Positions 27,048 to 36,097 of a stretch of DNA of 64,000 nucleotides are shown here, piece after piece. Origin of the DNA: Paenibacillus phyllosphaerae (GTDB taxonomy: Bacteria; Bacillota; Bacilli; Paenibacillales; Paenibacillaceae). Position 1 is the stretch's first letter. Each line of letters starts with the position of its first letter. Position numbers and translations under genes: made by a program. The notes below the pieces were generated by a model. The model did not search any database, was not told the origin of the DNA, and was given only the letters and a program-made list of their open reading frames with translations. Location of the stretch: the NCBI RefSeq assembly GCF_014192105.1, contig NZ_JACHXK010000002.1:617380-681379 (forward strand). Reading direction: 5' to 3'.

Positions 27048-28454
27048 ATGTCAGCTTCCGAGCTATTGGAATCATCCATTATGATTCATATTTCCCAGGA
27101 CAAGCTGACGGCGATGTTGCAGTTTGATGCTGCGGCCGACAACCTCGAATGTACACCGGCGCAATTGATGGAGATCATCGCAAGAAAAGGTGTATTGTTT
27201 GGCATCCAGACGGACGTGATCGAGAAAATTGCAAAGCAGCCGAAATTATATATGACTTCGCAGGCTACCATCGCCAAAGGTGAACCAGCCCAAAACGGGA
27301 AAGATGGGTATATTCAATTTACTTATGACATGAGCGATACCCGATCAAGACCGGCCGAGCTGGAAGATGGCAGCGTCGACTTCAAAGAAATTACCCAACT
27401 GAAGAACGTGAAGAAGGGCCAGTTGATTGCGGAGAAAATACCGCCGGTGCCAGGCACGCCGGGAACACTTGTAACCGGGGAAAAAGTGCAGAGCAAGAAC
27501 GGCAAAGAAGCCTTCTTCAAACAAGGCAAAAACGTCGTGCTCAGTCCAGACAAAATGGGGCTCTACGCGGCCATCGACGGACTGATTACGCTAACGGATA
27601 AGAATAAAATCAATGTCTTCCCGATCTATGAGATTAAAGGAGACGTCGATTATAAGGTCGGTAATATTGATTTCGTTGGAACGGTTATCGTTCGCGGCAA
27701 CGTGTTGACCGGATTTCGAATTCGAGCGGCAGGCGATATCCGGATCATTGGCGGCGTAGAAGGCGCCGAACTGGAGGCCGACGGATCGGTCGAAATTACC
27801 GGAGGCATTCTGGCCAGCAATAAAGGCCATGTGCGTGCGGGGAAGAATGTCAAAAGTTCTTTCATCCAGGATGGCAATGTGACCGCTGCTGGCGATGTTA
27901 TCGTCTCTCAGAGCATCATGCATTCTCATGTCCGTGCGGGTCAAAGCGTGCTTTGCGCGGGGGCAAAGGGGCTCATTGTCGGAGGCGTGGTGCAAGCGGG
28001 GAACAACGTTGTTGCGCGTACGTACGGCAATACGATGTCTACCGTTACAACGATCGAAGTCGGTGTCAGACCGGAGCTGCGTGAAGAGTTCTTAGAGCTG
28101 CGCAAGCATCTGAAGGAAACCTCGGATGGTCTCGATAAGACGGAGAAGGCGCTCAATCTGTTAGATCAGCTTGCTGCGGCAGGCCAATTGACGCCTGATA
28201 AGCTTGCGCTGCGAATTAAGCTTACAGCGACGAAGCGGCAAGCCGTCGACGAGATTGCCCAGACGCGGGAGCGGATTCTGGAGATCGAACGTTCCTTGGA
28301 GGATACGGAACTGTCCAAGGTCGAGGTCATGAATACGATCTACGGGGGCTCCAAGATTGTTATCGGACGTTACACGCGTTTTGTGAAGGATCCGGCCACT
28401 CGTGTCACCTTCCGATATTCGGAAGGCGATATCGCAATGTTGCCGAACACTTGA
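27048..28454 (+). CDS. DUF342 / FapA family protein
   Basis: This 468 aa protein belongs to the DUF342 (FapA) family. It has an N-terminal region, then VDFKEITQLKNVKKGQLIAE and PPVPGTPGTLVTGEKV, then a long run of short hydrophobic beta-strand repeats (GNVLTGFRIRAAGDIRIIGG and GHVRAGKNVKSSFIQDGNVT) indicating a parallel beta-helix. A C-terminal coiled coil ends in a small domain. DUF342 proteins have been linked to flagellar assembly or polarity and to envelope-associated functions, but the biochemical role is unclear. It follows sigD by 21 bases with AAAGGGGGAG before the ATG. Confidence 0.85.
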   Translation: MSASELLESSIMIHISQDKLTAMLQFDAAADNLECTPAQLMEIIARKGVLFGIQTDVIEKIAKQPKLYMTSQATIAKGEPAQNGKDGYIQFTYDMSDTRSRPAELEDGSVDFKEITQLKNVKKGQLIAEKIPPVPGTPGTLVTGEKVQSKNGKEAFFKQGKNVVLSPDKMGLYAAIDGLITLTDKNKINVFPIYEIKGDVDYKVGNIDFVGTVIVRGNVLTGFRIRAAGDIRIIGGVEGAELEADGSVEITGGILASNKGHVRAGKNVKSSFIQDGNVTAAGDVIVSQSIMHSHVRAGQSVLCAGAKGLIVGGVVQAGNNVVARTYGNTMSTVTTIEVGVRPELREEFLELRKHLKETSDGLDKTEKALNLLDQLAAAGQLTPDKLALRIKLTATKRQAVDEIAQTRERILEIERSLEDTELSKVEVMNTIYGGSKIVIGRYTRFVKDPATRVTFRYSEGDIAMLPNT

Positions 28455-28489
28455 CGGCCCTACGATAAGAATTGCTGGGGGAATGACCC

Positions 28490-28831
28490 ATGACGTACAG
28501 GTCGATTGATTTACAGGTCTCCGTTCCTCGCGTGCATGAACAGTCTGCCACGCAGCAGCAGGCGATCCACAGATCACATGCTGAGCAGACCCGGTTCGAG
28601 ACCGATGCGGTTAAGCAAACCGAGGTGCAGCGCACCCAGAACACGGCCATCGAAAGCGGGAATCAGGCGAACGTGGACGAACACCGTCTGAAAGAGGACC
28701 GCGGGTTGAAGAATAAACGCAAGCGGTCCCGTCAGAGCCAGGCGGGGGCAGATGAAGAAAAAAATGCAGAAATTGCGGCGAATGAGAGTAAACATCCTTT
28801 TAAGGGAAAGCATATCGACATAAGCTTTTAG
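28490..28831 (+). CDS. Small charged protein of unknown function downstream of DUF342 gene
   Basis: No characterised family is recognised. The 113 aa protein starts MTYRSIDLQVSVPRVHEQ and is rich in Gln, Glu, Lys and Arg. Its centre is strongly basic (LKNKRKRSRQSQ). It ends in a compact motif, HPFKGKHIDISF. The opening IDLQ...P and closing G..IDI resemble short proteins I recall next to flagellar DUF342 genes in other Firmicutes, so it is probably real and conserved. The start follows a GGGGG site at normal distance. It is predicted soluble and largely disordered. Confidence 0.75.
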   Translation: MTYRSIDLQVSVPRVHEQSATQQQAIHRSHAEQTRFETDAVKQTEVQRTQNTAIESGNQANVDEHRLKEDRGLKNKRKRSRQSQAGADEEKNAEIAANESKHPFKGKHIDISF

Positions 28832-28859
28832 GTCGCATTTTGCAAATATAGGTGATGCT

Positions 28860-29456
28860 ATGGATCCGTGGCTTTATATTGTACTCCTTGGTGGCGTCGT
28901 GTTAGTGGTCGGTCTTTTGATGCCTCGCGGCAAACAGCAGGCTGACCCGCAGCAATCGTCTGTCCGGAGCATGGAAATCGCGCTTGAGCAGTTTATGGAG
29001 AATATGGAAGCTGAGAATGGACGAATGGTGGAGTTGGCGGCGAAGGTAAAGCAGGATCTGCATGCCTCTGCCAAATCCAACGATGAACGTTTCAGACAGC
29101 TTGAAATTCGCTGTGCTGATTTGGAGCAGGCATTGGCCAGACAAACGATGTCGCAAGCTCCAGTAGCCTACATACAGACGGACCGGATCACTGCTGCTGA
29201 ACAGGCTGCGCTCAGTCAAGCCGCCGAGACTTTTAAACCTGCCGCACCGATCGAAGCGCCGATGGATATCCTTCCAGAAGAAGCGGATATGGAAGAGGAA
29301 GATCCATCATTGCGCGGTCGATACAACGAGTTATTCAGTCTCTATGAGGCGGGTAAATCTATCGAGGCGATTTCCAAGAAGCTCGGTATGAATAAAGGCG
29401 AAGTCCAACTCATCTTACAGCTGTCCAAGCAAGAGGAGAAGGTGCACCATGAATAA
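28860..29456 (+). CDS. DUF6115/SwrB-like membrane protein
   Basis: This 198 aa protein has one N-terminal membrane helix (WLYIVLLGGVVLVVGLLMP), a central coiled coil (about residues 40-85), an acidic Pro-rich segment, and a C-terminal helix-turn-helix-like motif (YEAGKSIEAISKKLGMNKGE, then VQLILQLSKQ). The same architecture, and position shortly after sigD, are found in B. subtilis SwrB, which activates FliP-dependent assembly of the export gate. Orthology is inferred from architecture and synteny rather than from close sequence identity. The start has GGTGAT upstream. It overlaps the next gene by 8 bases. Confidence 0.78.
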   Translation: MDPWLYIVLLGGVVLVVGLLMPRGKQQADPQQSSVRSMEIALEQFMENMEAENGRMVELAAKVKQDLHASAKSNDERFRQLEIRCADLEQALARQTMSQAPVAYIQTDRITAAEQAALSQAAETFKPAAPIEAPMDILPEEADMEEEDPSLRGRYNELFSLYEAGKSIEAISKKLGMNKGEVQLILQLSKQEEKVHHE

Positions 29457-30156
29457 GCGGACCTTTATGCTCGGTTTCGGCACCGGGATCATCGTTGGCG
29501 CCGCACTGCTGCAGCTATTCCTGATTGGCCAAGGGGCAGGCCTTACTACCCCGCTGAATGACGAAGGCGCTACATATACGCAGGAAGAGCTCGATCAACG
29601 CATTGTAGAAGAACGCGCGAAGTTCGAAGCTGAACTGACCAAAGGGCAGACCGAAGGCGCAGCCGGCACGACGAAGACGGCTCAGCCGACTGGCAATGCC
29701 AATACCGCAACGCAGCCGTCGACTGGGCAGAACGCAGCCAAACAGCCAGCAACCGGCCAAGCAACTACGACCAAACAGCCAGCGGCGGGCCAGACCGCGA
29801 CAACCAAGCAGCCAACGGCTGGAACAGCTGCGGGAACTACAGGCACTGTCCAAACCAGCGAGGAAGTGATCGGCATTGGGGCCAACGGCCGGCTAATTCT
29901 ACGGATCTTGCCGGGCAAAGCGCTTCAAGACGTCGCGAATTTGCTGTATGACAACAAAGTGATCGCAGATAAGAAAACATTCATCGCGCAAATGCGCGGG
30001 AAGACGATTCGCGCGGGTTATTTTGGCTTTGCAGGCAAACTTACGCTCAAACAGGTACTCAATGTGCTAACAAGCAAGCCGATTCCTCAGAAGCAAGCGC
30101 TAGAAGAGATTGCGGCTCGCAAGGCGAACACGGCGGCAGCGCAGACTTCGTCATAA
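29449..30156 (+). CDS. Membrane protein with C-terminal MltG/LysM-like domain
   Basis: This 235 aa protein has an N-terminal membrane anchor (GFGTGIIVGAALLQLFLIG) and a Thr/Gln/Pro/Ala-rich repetitive spacer (about residues 70-130) with repeated KQPATGQ-like units. The globular C terminus contains RLILRILPGKALQDVANLLY, then DNKVIADKKTF and IRAGYFGFAGKLTLKQVLNV. That end resembles the LysM-like domain preceding the catalytic part of endolytic transglycosylase MltG, but no catalytic domain is present. It may bind peptidoglycan. It is the last gene of the motility cluster before the rpsB promoter. Confidence 0.75.
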   Translation: MNKRTFMLGFGTGIIVGAALLQLFLIGQGAGLTTPLNDEGATYTQEELDQRIVEERAKFEAELTKGQTEGAAGTTKTAQPTGNANTATQPSTGQNAAKQPATGQATTTKQPAAGQTATTKQPTAGTAAGTTGTVQTSEEVIGIGANGRLILRILPGKALQDVANLLYDNKVIADKKTFIAQMRGKTIRAGYFGFAGKLTLKQVLNVLTSKPIPQKQALEEIAARKANTAAAQTSS

Positions 30157-30183
30157 ACTTACAAAACAGCAAGAACTAAAAGC

Positions 30184-30212
30184 TTGCATGGGACATGCAC
30201 ATATGTTATAGT
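30184..30212 (+). promoter_or_regulatory. Sigma-A-type promoter for rpsB
   Basis: TTGCAT (30184-30189) and TATAGT (30207-30212) are separated by exactly 17 bases. The promoter lies about 125 bases upstream of rpsB and after the last motility gene, which fits independent strong expression of rpsB. Confidence 0.7.
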
Positions 30213-30338
30213 AATTCTCGGTGTTAAAAACACACGTCGATTAATTTCGCCAAGGGTGCTTCAGGTATCTGGAGTTTTGTCGAAAGATGAGATCGGACGG
30301 AGGATAACACAAAACCAAACTCAGGAGGTGTGTTGAAT

Positions 30339-31037
30339 ATGGCGGTTATTTCCATGAAACAGCTTCTCGAAGCTGGGGTACACTTCGGTCACCAGACTCG
30401 TCGTTGGAACCCAAAGATGGATCGTTATATCTTCACAGAACGTAACGGGATTTACATTATCGACTTGCAGAAAACAGTTAAGAAAGTAGAAGAAGCGTAC
30501 AACTTTGTTCGCTCCGTAGCGGAAGAAGGCGGCACAATTCTCTTCGTTGGTACGAAGAAACAAGCCCAAGACTCCGTTAAGGAAGAAGCAGAGCGTTGCG
30601 GCAACTTCTACATCAACCAACGTTGGCTCGGCGGTACGCTGACTAACTTCTCGACAATTCAAAAACGTATCGATCGTCTGAAAACCATTGATAAATGGGA
30701 AGAGGACGGCACGTTCAACGTATTGCCGAAGAAAGAAGTTATCATTCTCCGCAAAGAGAGAGATCGTCTTGAGAAATTCCTCGGCGGTATCAAAAACATG
30801 AGAGCCCTGCCTAGCGCTCTGTTCATCATCGATCCTCGTAAAGAGCGTATCGCTGTTGCAGAAGCTCGTAAGCTCGGTATCCCAATCGTAGGTATCGTTG
30901 ACACGAACTGCGATCCGGACGAAATCGACTACGTAATCCCAGGCAACGACGACGCGATCCGCGCTGTTAAGCTGCTCACGGCTAAAATGGCTGACGCGAT
31001 TGTTGAAGCTAACCAAGGCGAGCAAACGACTGCTTAA
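30339..31037 (+). CDS. rpsB: 30S ribosomal protein S2
   Basis: Ribosomal protein S2 (232 aa) belongs to the small subunit. The start is the ATG at 30339 after AGGAGGTG. Upstream in-frame GTG and TTG codons are too close to that site. Family signatures include [20 protein letters not shown], then FVGTKKQAQ, and [17 protein letters not shown] with [20 protein letters not shown]. Length is normal. A terminator-like hairpin follows before tsf, as in many bacteria where tsf is expressed partly through read-through. Confidence 0.98.
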   Translation: MAVISMKQLLEAGVHFGHQTRRWNPKMDRYIFTERNGIYIIDLQKTVKKVEEAYNFVRSVAEEGGTILFVGTKKQAQDSVKEEAERCGNFYINQRWLGGTLTNFSTIQKRIDRLKTIDKWEEDGTFNVLPKKEVIILRKERDRLEKFLGGIKNMRALPSALFIIDPRKERIAVAEARKLGIPIVGIVDTNCDPDEIDYVIPGNDDAIRAVKLLTAKMADAIVEANQGEQTTA

Positions 31038-31062
31038 GTCGTTTATTCATAAAGTCAGCATG

Positions 31063-31106
31063 AAAGGGTGGTCAGAAGGTGTTATGCCTCTCACCGCCCT
31101 TTTTTT
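31063..31106 (+). terminator. Terminator-like hairpin between rpsB and tsf
   Basis: AAGGGTGGT (31064-31072) pairs with ACCGCCCTT (31093-31101), with one G-U pair, around a loop, and runs directly into T residues. It probably acts as an attenuator that sets the rpsB:tsf ratio, since no clear separate promoter is visible before tsf. Confidence 0.75.
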
Positions 31107-31143
31107 GAACGTAAACTTACGATGAAATCAGGAGGTTCCACCC

Positions 31144-31794
31144 ATGGCGGTTAATGCGAGTGCAGTTAAAGAATTGCGTGAAAAAACAGGCGCAGGTATG
31201 CTTGATTGCAAAAAAGCACTGGAAGAAGCAAACGGTGATCTGACAAGAGCGGCTGAAATTCTGCGTGAGAAAGGCCTTGCAGCAGCAGCAAACAAAGCAG
31301 GTCGCGTAGCAACTGAAGGCGTAGTTGAATCTTACATACACGCTGGCGGTCGTATTGGTGTTCTCGTTGAGATCAACTGTGAGACTGACTTCGTAGCAAA
31401 AACAGATCAGTTCCGCGATTTCGCGCGTGACATCGCAATGCAAATCGCTGCAGCGAACCCTAAGTTCGTAGCGCGTGAAGAAGTTTCCCAAGACGAGCTG
31501 GACAAAGAGCGTGAGATCCTGACAGCTCAAGCGCTTAACGAAGGCAAGCCAGAGAAAATCGTTGAAAAAATGGTTGAAGGCCGCCTTGCAAAATACTATG
31601 AAGAGTTCTGTCTGCTTGAGCAAAGCTTCATTAAAGATCCAGACAAAACAATCTCGACTCTGCTGAAAGAGAAAATCAGCACAATCGGCGAAAACATCTC
31701 CATCCGTCGCTTCGTTCGTTATGAACTGGGCGAAGGCCTTGAGAAAAAAGAAGACAACTTCGTTGCAGAAGTTATGTCGCAAGCTAAACTGTAA
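31144..31794 (+). CDS. tsf: Elongation factor Ts
   Basis: EF-Ts is the nucleotide exchange factor for EF-Tu. This 216 aa protein shows [20 protein letters not shown] and [20 protein letters not shown]. It is a short form, against about 290 aa in B. subtilis and E. coli, with one compact core domain as in Thermus-type proteins. The N-terminal UBA and first core region are intact, and the C terminus ends [11 protein letters not shown], so it is a natural short form rather than a truncation. AGGAGGT precedes the ATG. Confidence 0.97.
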   Translation: MAVNASAVKELREKTGAGMLDCKKALEEANGDLTRAAEILREKGLAAAANKAGRVATEGVVESYIHAGGRIGVLVEINCETDFVAKTDQFRDFARDIAMQIAAANPKFVAREEVSQDELDKEREILTAQALNEGKPEKIVEKMVEGRLAKYYEEFCLLEQSFIKDPDKTISTLLKEKISTIGENISIRRFVRYELGEGLEKKEDNFVAEVMSQAKL

Positions 31795-31807
31795 ATCCGA
31801 ACGCACT

Positions 31808-31840
31808 AGGCGGGGCGGGGCGTCCGCCCCGCCTGTTTTT
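31808..31840 (+). terminator. Intrinsic terminator after tsf
   Basis: A very GC-rich inverted repeat, AGGCGGGGC and GCCCCGCCT, with a short loop is followed by GTTTTT. It lies 14 bases after the tsf stop. Confidence 0.85.
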
Positions 31841-31901
31841 ATAGAAAAAAAGCACTTTAAATAAAGAGACGGTTCATCCAAAGAACCGCTAGTGGAGGTA
31901 A

Positions 31902-32633
<732 letters not shown>

Positions 32634-32635
32634 TC

Positions 32636-33190
32636 GTGCCACAAGCAATCAAGAAGAATGCCGAAGAGCGTATGGACAAAGCAATCGGTGCGCTCAAGCG
32701 CGATCTGACCACATTACGTGCTGGCCGTGCGACTCCGGCTCTACTGGACCGCGTACAAGTTGAATATTACGGTGCGATGACGCCAGTTAACCAGCTGGCT
32801 AACATCAACACGCCAGATACGCGCACGCTGATGATCCAACCTTGGGACAAATCCTCCATGGCGGCCATTGAGAAAGCAATCATGAAGTCGGATCTTGGCT
32901 TGACGCCTTCCAACGACGGAGCAAGCATTCGTCTGAGCATCCCGGCATTGACTGAAGAGCGCCGTGCGGAGCTGGTAAAACTGACGAAGAAGTTCGGCGA
33001 AGAGGCGAAAGTTGCGATCCGTAACATCCGCCGCGATGCGAACGATGACATCAAAAAGTTGGAGAAAACTGATATTTCCGAAGACGAGTCCCGTCGCCAT
33101 CAGGACGATATTCAGAAGGCTACGGACAAGTTTATCGCCGAAGTGGATAAAGTATTGGCAGCAAAAGAGAAAGAAATCATGGAAGTATAA
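32636..33190 (+). CDS. frr: Ribosome recycling factor
   Basis: RRF (184 aa) splits post-termination ribosomes with EF-G. The GTG start at 32636 gives [20 protein letters not shown]. Typical segments are [37 protein letters not shown] and [15 protein letters not shown], then [20 protein letters not shown]. Length is standard (185 aa). Confidence 0.98.
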   Translation: MPQAIKKNAEERMDKAIGALKRDLTTLRAGRATPALLDRVQVEYYGAMTPVNQLANINTPDTRTLMIQPWDKSSMAAIEKAIMKSDLGLTPSNDGASIRLSIPALTEERRAELVKLTKKFGEEAKVAIRNIRRDANDDIKKLEKTDISEDESRRHQDDIQKATDKFIAEVDKVLAAKEKEIMEV

Positions 33191-33204
33191 TGTAAACTCA
33201 CCGG

Positions 33205-33227
33205 CCCCTCCGACAGGTGGGGTTTGT
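33205..33227 (+). terminator. Weak terminator-like hairpin between frr and uppS
   Basis: CCCCTCC (33205-33211) and GGTGGGG (33216-33222) pair with one mismatch around a GACA loop and are followed by TTTGTT. It is weak and may only modulate read-through into uppS. Confidence 0.35.
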
Positions 33228-33268
33228 TGCATCCAATATGCGTCATACGGTGGGAGGGGAAGGACTTT

Positions 33269-34033
33269 ATGTTTCAGCGACTGAAGACGTGGTTTGCCAA
33301 GGCGCCTGCACAACCTGTACAGCAGCTTGCCGCCGACAACATTCCGCAGCATATTGCGATAATTATGGACGGCAATGGAAGATGGGCGAAAAAACGCGGG
33401 CTGCCGCGTATGGCGGGACATCACTCAGGGATGAAGACCGTAAAACGGATCACGATGGAAGCCAATCGGCTAGGTGTCAAATATTTGACGCTTTATGCCT
33501 TCTCGACGGAGAATTGGAAGCGGCCCAAAGACGAGGTGGAGTTTCTGATGAAACTTCCCCAAGAGTTTCTCTCGATCGAATTGAAAGAATTAATCGAGAA
33601 TAATGTGCAGGTGCGCATGATGGGACTTAGGGAAAATCTGCCGGCGCATACCTTATCTGCTGTCGAGGAAGCCATCCAGCGCACCAAGAATAATACGGGG
33701 CTGGTCCTGAATTTCGCTTTGAACTATGGCAGCCGCAAAGAAATGATCGAGGCGGTTCGCCATATTGGCGAAGAAATTCAAAGCGGTCGTTTGAAGCCGG
33801 AGGATATCAATGATTCCCATATGAATGAAGCATTGCTTAGCAGCGGATTGCCTGATCCCGACCTGCTCATCCGCACCAGCGGCGAACTTCGGCTTAGCAA
33901 CTTTATGCTTTGGCAGCTTGCCTATAGCGAGCTATGGTTCACGGATGTTTATTGGCCGGAGTTTACAGAACACCATTTTCACGAAGCTGTAAGTGAATAT
34001 CAGCGTCGCGCTCGTCGATACGGCGGATTGTAA
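33269..34033 (+). CDS. uppS: Isoprenyl transferase (undecaprenyl diphosphate synthase)
   Basis: UppS (254 aa) makes the C55 lipid carrier for cell-wall synthesis. From the ATG at 33269 (after GGAGGGGAAGG) the catalytic aspartate lies in IIMDGNGRWAKKRGLPR, followed by YLTLYAFSTENWKRP. Later come the conserved DLLIRTSGELRLSNFMLWQ and VYWPEFTEHHF. The frame is open upstream but has no ribosome site. It precedes cdsA by 32 bases. Confidence 0.97.
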   Translation: MFQRLKTWFAKAPAQPVQQLAADNIPQHIAIIMDGNGRWAKKRGLPRMAGHHSGMKTVKRITMEANRLGVKYLTLYAFSTENWKRPKDEVEFLMKLPQEFLSIELKELIENNVQVRMMGLRENLPAHTLSAVEEAIQRTKNNTGLVLNFALNYGSRKEMIEAVRHIGEEIQSGRLKPEDINDSHMNEALLSSGLPDPDLLIRTSGELRLSNFMLWQLAYSELWFTDVYWPEFTEHHFHEAVSEYQRRARRYGGL

Positions 34034-34065
34034 GCAAACGCGGCTTCATTGGAGCGTGCATCAAG

Positions 34066-34863
34066 TTGAAACAACGAATCGTAACAGGAATTATTGCAGG
34101 CAGTCTCTTTCTCCTAGTCACTTTTTTGGGAGGCTGGTTTTTCTATGGTCTGCTGTTGCTCCTTGCTGTGATCGGTTATTCGGAATATGTTCGAATGAAC
34201 GGGTTGACTTGGCAGCATCCGGCTTCCTTGCTTGGCTTCGCAGGCATGTTGTTCTTGCTTGTGCCTTGGGAGGAGCTGAAGCTGGATGCGCCGTCTCCTT
34301 TATATACCCTGTGGCTGCTCATGTTCCTGCTATTGGCGGTAACGGTTATTACGAAGAATTCGATGAAGATTGATGAGGCCGCGCTGCTATTGTTGGGCTC
34401 ACTCTACATCGGATATGGCTTCTATGCCATGTATGAAGTGAGGAACGCATCAAGTGACGGTTTGTACACAACCGTTTTCGCGTTTTGCGCCATCTGGTCT
34501 TCGGACATTGGAGCGTATTTCTTCGGTAAAGCGTTTGGCAAAAACAAGTTGTGGCCTTCCATTAGCCCGAACAAGACCATTGAAGGGTCGCTCGGGGGAG
34601 TGGTTCTATCTTTGTTGATTGCCGTGCTGTTCTACGGGATTGCACCGGAAGTGCTCAACCTCGGACAAGCTTTGCTGATCGGATTGATCGCTGCCGTCGC
34701 AGGCCAATTCGGGGATCTCATCCAATCGGCCTACAAACGTGTGCGCGGAATTAAAGATACAGGAGCGCTGCTGCCTGGCCATGGCGGTGTGCTGGATCGT
34801 TGTGACAGTTGGATCGTCGTATTCCCGCTGCTCACGATAACAGGCCTCCTGCCTATGAATTAG
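34066..34863 (+). CDS. cdsA: Phosphatidate cytidylyltransferase
   Basis: CdsA (265 aa) makes CDP-diacylglycerol for phospholipid synthesis. The start is a TTG at 34066 with GGAG upstream. It has multiple membrane segments and the family signature (CDP-alcohol-binding region) SDIGAYFFGKAFGKNKLWPS, then ISPNKTIEGSLGG, with the C-terminal KRVRGIKDTGALLPGHGGVL and DRCDSW. Length is normal. Confidence 0.96.
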   Translation: MKQRIVTGIIAGSLFLLVTFLGGWFFYGLLLLLAVIGYSEYVRMNGLTWQHPASLLGFAGMLFLLVPWEELKLDAPSPLYTLWLLMFLLLAVTVITKNSMKIDEAALLLLGSLYIGYGFYAMYEVRNASSDGLYTTVFAFCAIWSSDIGAYFFGKAFGKNKLWPSISPNKTIEGSLGGVVLSLLIAVLFYGIAPEVLNLGQALLIGLIAAVAGQFGDLIQSAYKRVRGIKDTGALLPGHGGVLDRCDSWIVVFPLLTITGLLPMN

Positions 34864-34879
34864 AAGGACAGGTGGACGT

Positions 34880-36019
34880 ATGAAGAAACTTACGATATTG
34901 GGTTCGACAGGTTCGATCGGTACGCAAACGTTAGACGTAGTCGCCCATCAGCCTGAACAATACGAGGTGCAAGGGTTGGCTGCTGGCAATAACGTCAAGT
35001 TGCTGATCGAGCAAGCAAACCGCTTTCAGCCGAAAGCGGTTTGCTTGTCAACAAGCGAGTTGGCTGCTGAAGCCGCGCCGCATCTGCCTGCAGGTACGAA
35101 GGTACTCCACGGAGAAGAGGGGTTAATCGAGCTTGCAGCGGCAGGTGATGCCGATACGGTGGTAACCGCGATTGTCGGCAGCAGAGGGTTGAAGGCGACC
35201 TTGGCAGCGATCGATGCCGGGAAGCAGATCGGCCTAGCCAATAAGGAGACGCTTGTTACGGCTGGGCATCTGGTGATGAATCGAGCCAGGGAGAAAGGCG
35301 TGTCGATTCTGCCGATCGATAGCGAGCACTCCGCTATATTTCAATGCTTGAACGGCGAGAATCGCCGGGATATCAAAGGCATTACGCTGACTGCCTCGGG
35401 CGGATCGTTCCGTGACCGCACGCGCGAGGAACTGGCTGGCGTCACGGTAGAACAAGCCTTGAACCATCCTAATTGGTCGATGGGAGCCAAAATCACGATT
35501 GATTCGGCCACGATGGCGAATAAGGGATTAGAAGTCATCGAAGCGCATTGGCTGTTCGGGCTGCCATATGATCGAATTGGCGTCCTTATTCATCCGGAGA
35601 GCATCATTCACTCCTATGTCGAATTCGTGGACCACAGCATCATTGCGCAGTTAGGGCTGCCGGATATGCGCGTGCCGATTCAATATGCCCTGAGCTATCC
35701 GGATCGTTACGTTACGCCGACGGAATCGCTCAATCTCGCGGCGATCGGACGATTGAACTTCCGGGAGATGGACTTTGATCGGTATCCTTGCCTGCGGATG
35801 GCCTATGAGAGTGGCCGGGCAGGGTTATCCGCGCCGACGGTGTTTAATGCATCGAATGAAGTTGCTGTGGCTCGTTTCCTTCAAGGCCAGATTGAGTTCC
35901 TGGACATCGAACGAGTGATTGAAACGGTATTAACCAAGCACCAACTGACAGAGCTTCATGACGTGGAGGCTATTACCGAGATCGACGCATGGGCTAGACG
36001 AGAAGCGGAAGCGGTCTAA
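34880..36019 (+). CDS. dxr: 1-deoxy-D-xylulose 5-phosphate reductoisomerase
   Basis: Dxr (379 aa) is the second enzyme of the MEP isoprenoid pathway. The NADPH-binding GSTGSIGTQTLDVV is at residues 8-21. Active-site segments are LANKETLVTAG and PIDSEHSAIFQCL, then TASGGSFRD and the metal/substrate loop HPNWSMGAKITIDSATMANK. It lies between cdsA and rseP, which is typical of Bacillales. Confidence 0.98.
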   Translation: MKKLTILGSTGSIGTQTLDVVAHQPEQYEVQGLAAGNNVKLLIEQANRFQPKAVCLSTSELAAEAAPHLPAGTKVLHGEEGLIELAAAGDADTVVTAIVGSRGLKATLAAIDAGKQIGLANKETLVTAGHLVMNRAREKGVSILPIDSEHSAIFQCLNGENRRDIKGITLTASGGSFRDRTREELAGVTVEQALNHPNWSMGAKITIDSATMANKGLEVIEAHWLFGLPYDRIGVLIHPESIIHSYVEFVDHSIIAQLGLPDMRVPIQYALSYPDRYVTPTESLNLAAIGRLNFREMDFDRYPCLRMAYESGRAGLSAPTVFNASNEVAVARFLQGQIEFLDIERVIETVLTKHQLTELHDVEAITEIDAWARREAEAV

Positions 36020-36097
36020 AGACCGGTTCTCTTGTATCGGACGGGAGAATAATGATAATCTAAGTACAGGCCGTTACGAACAGGAGGCTCGAAAACG

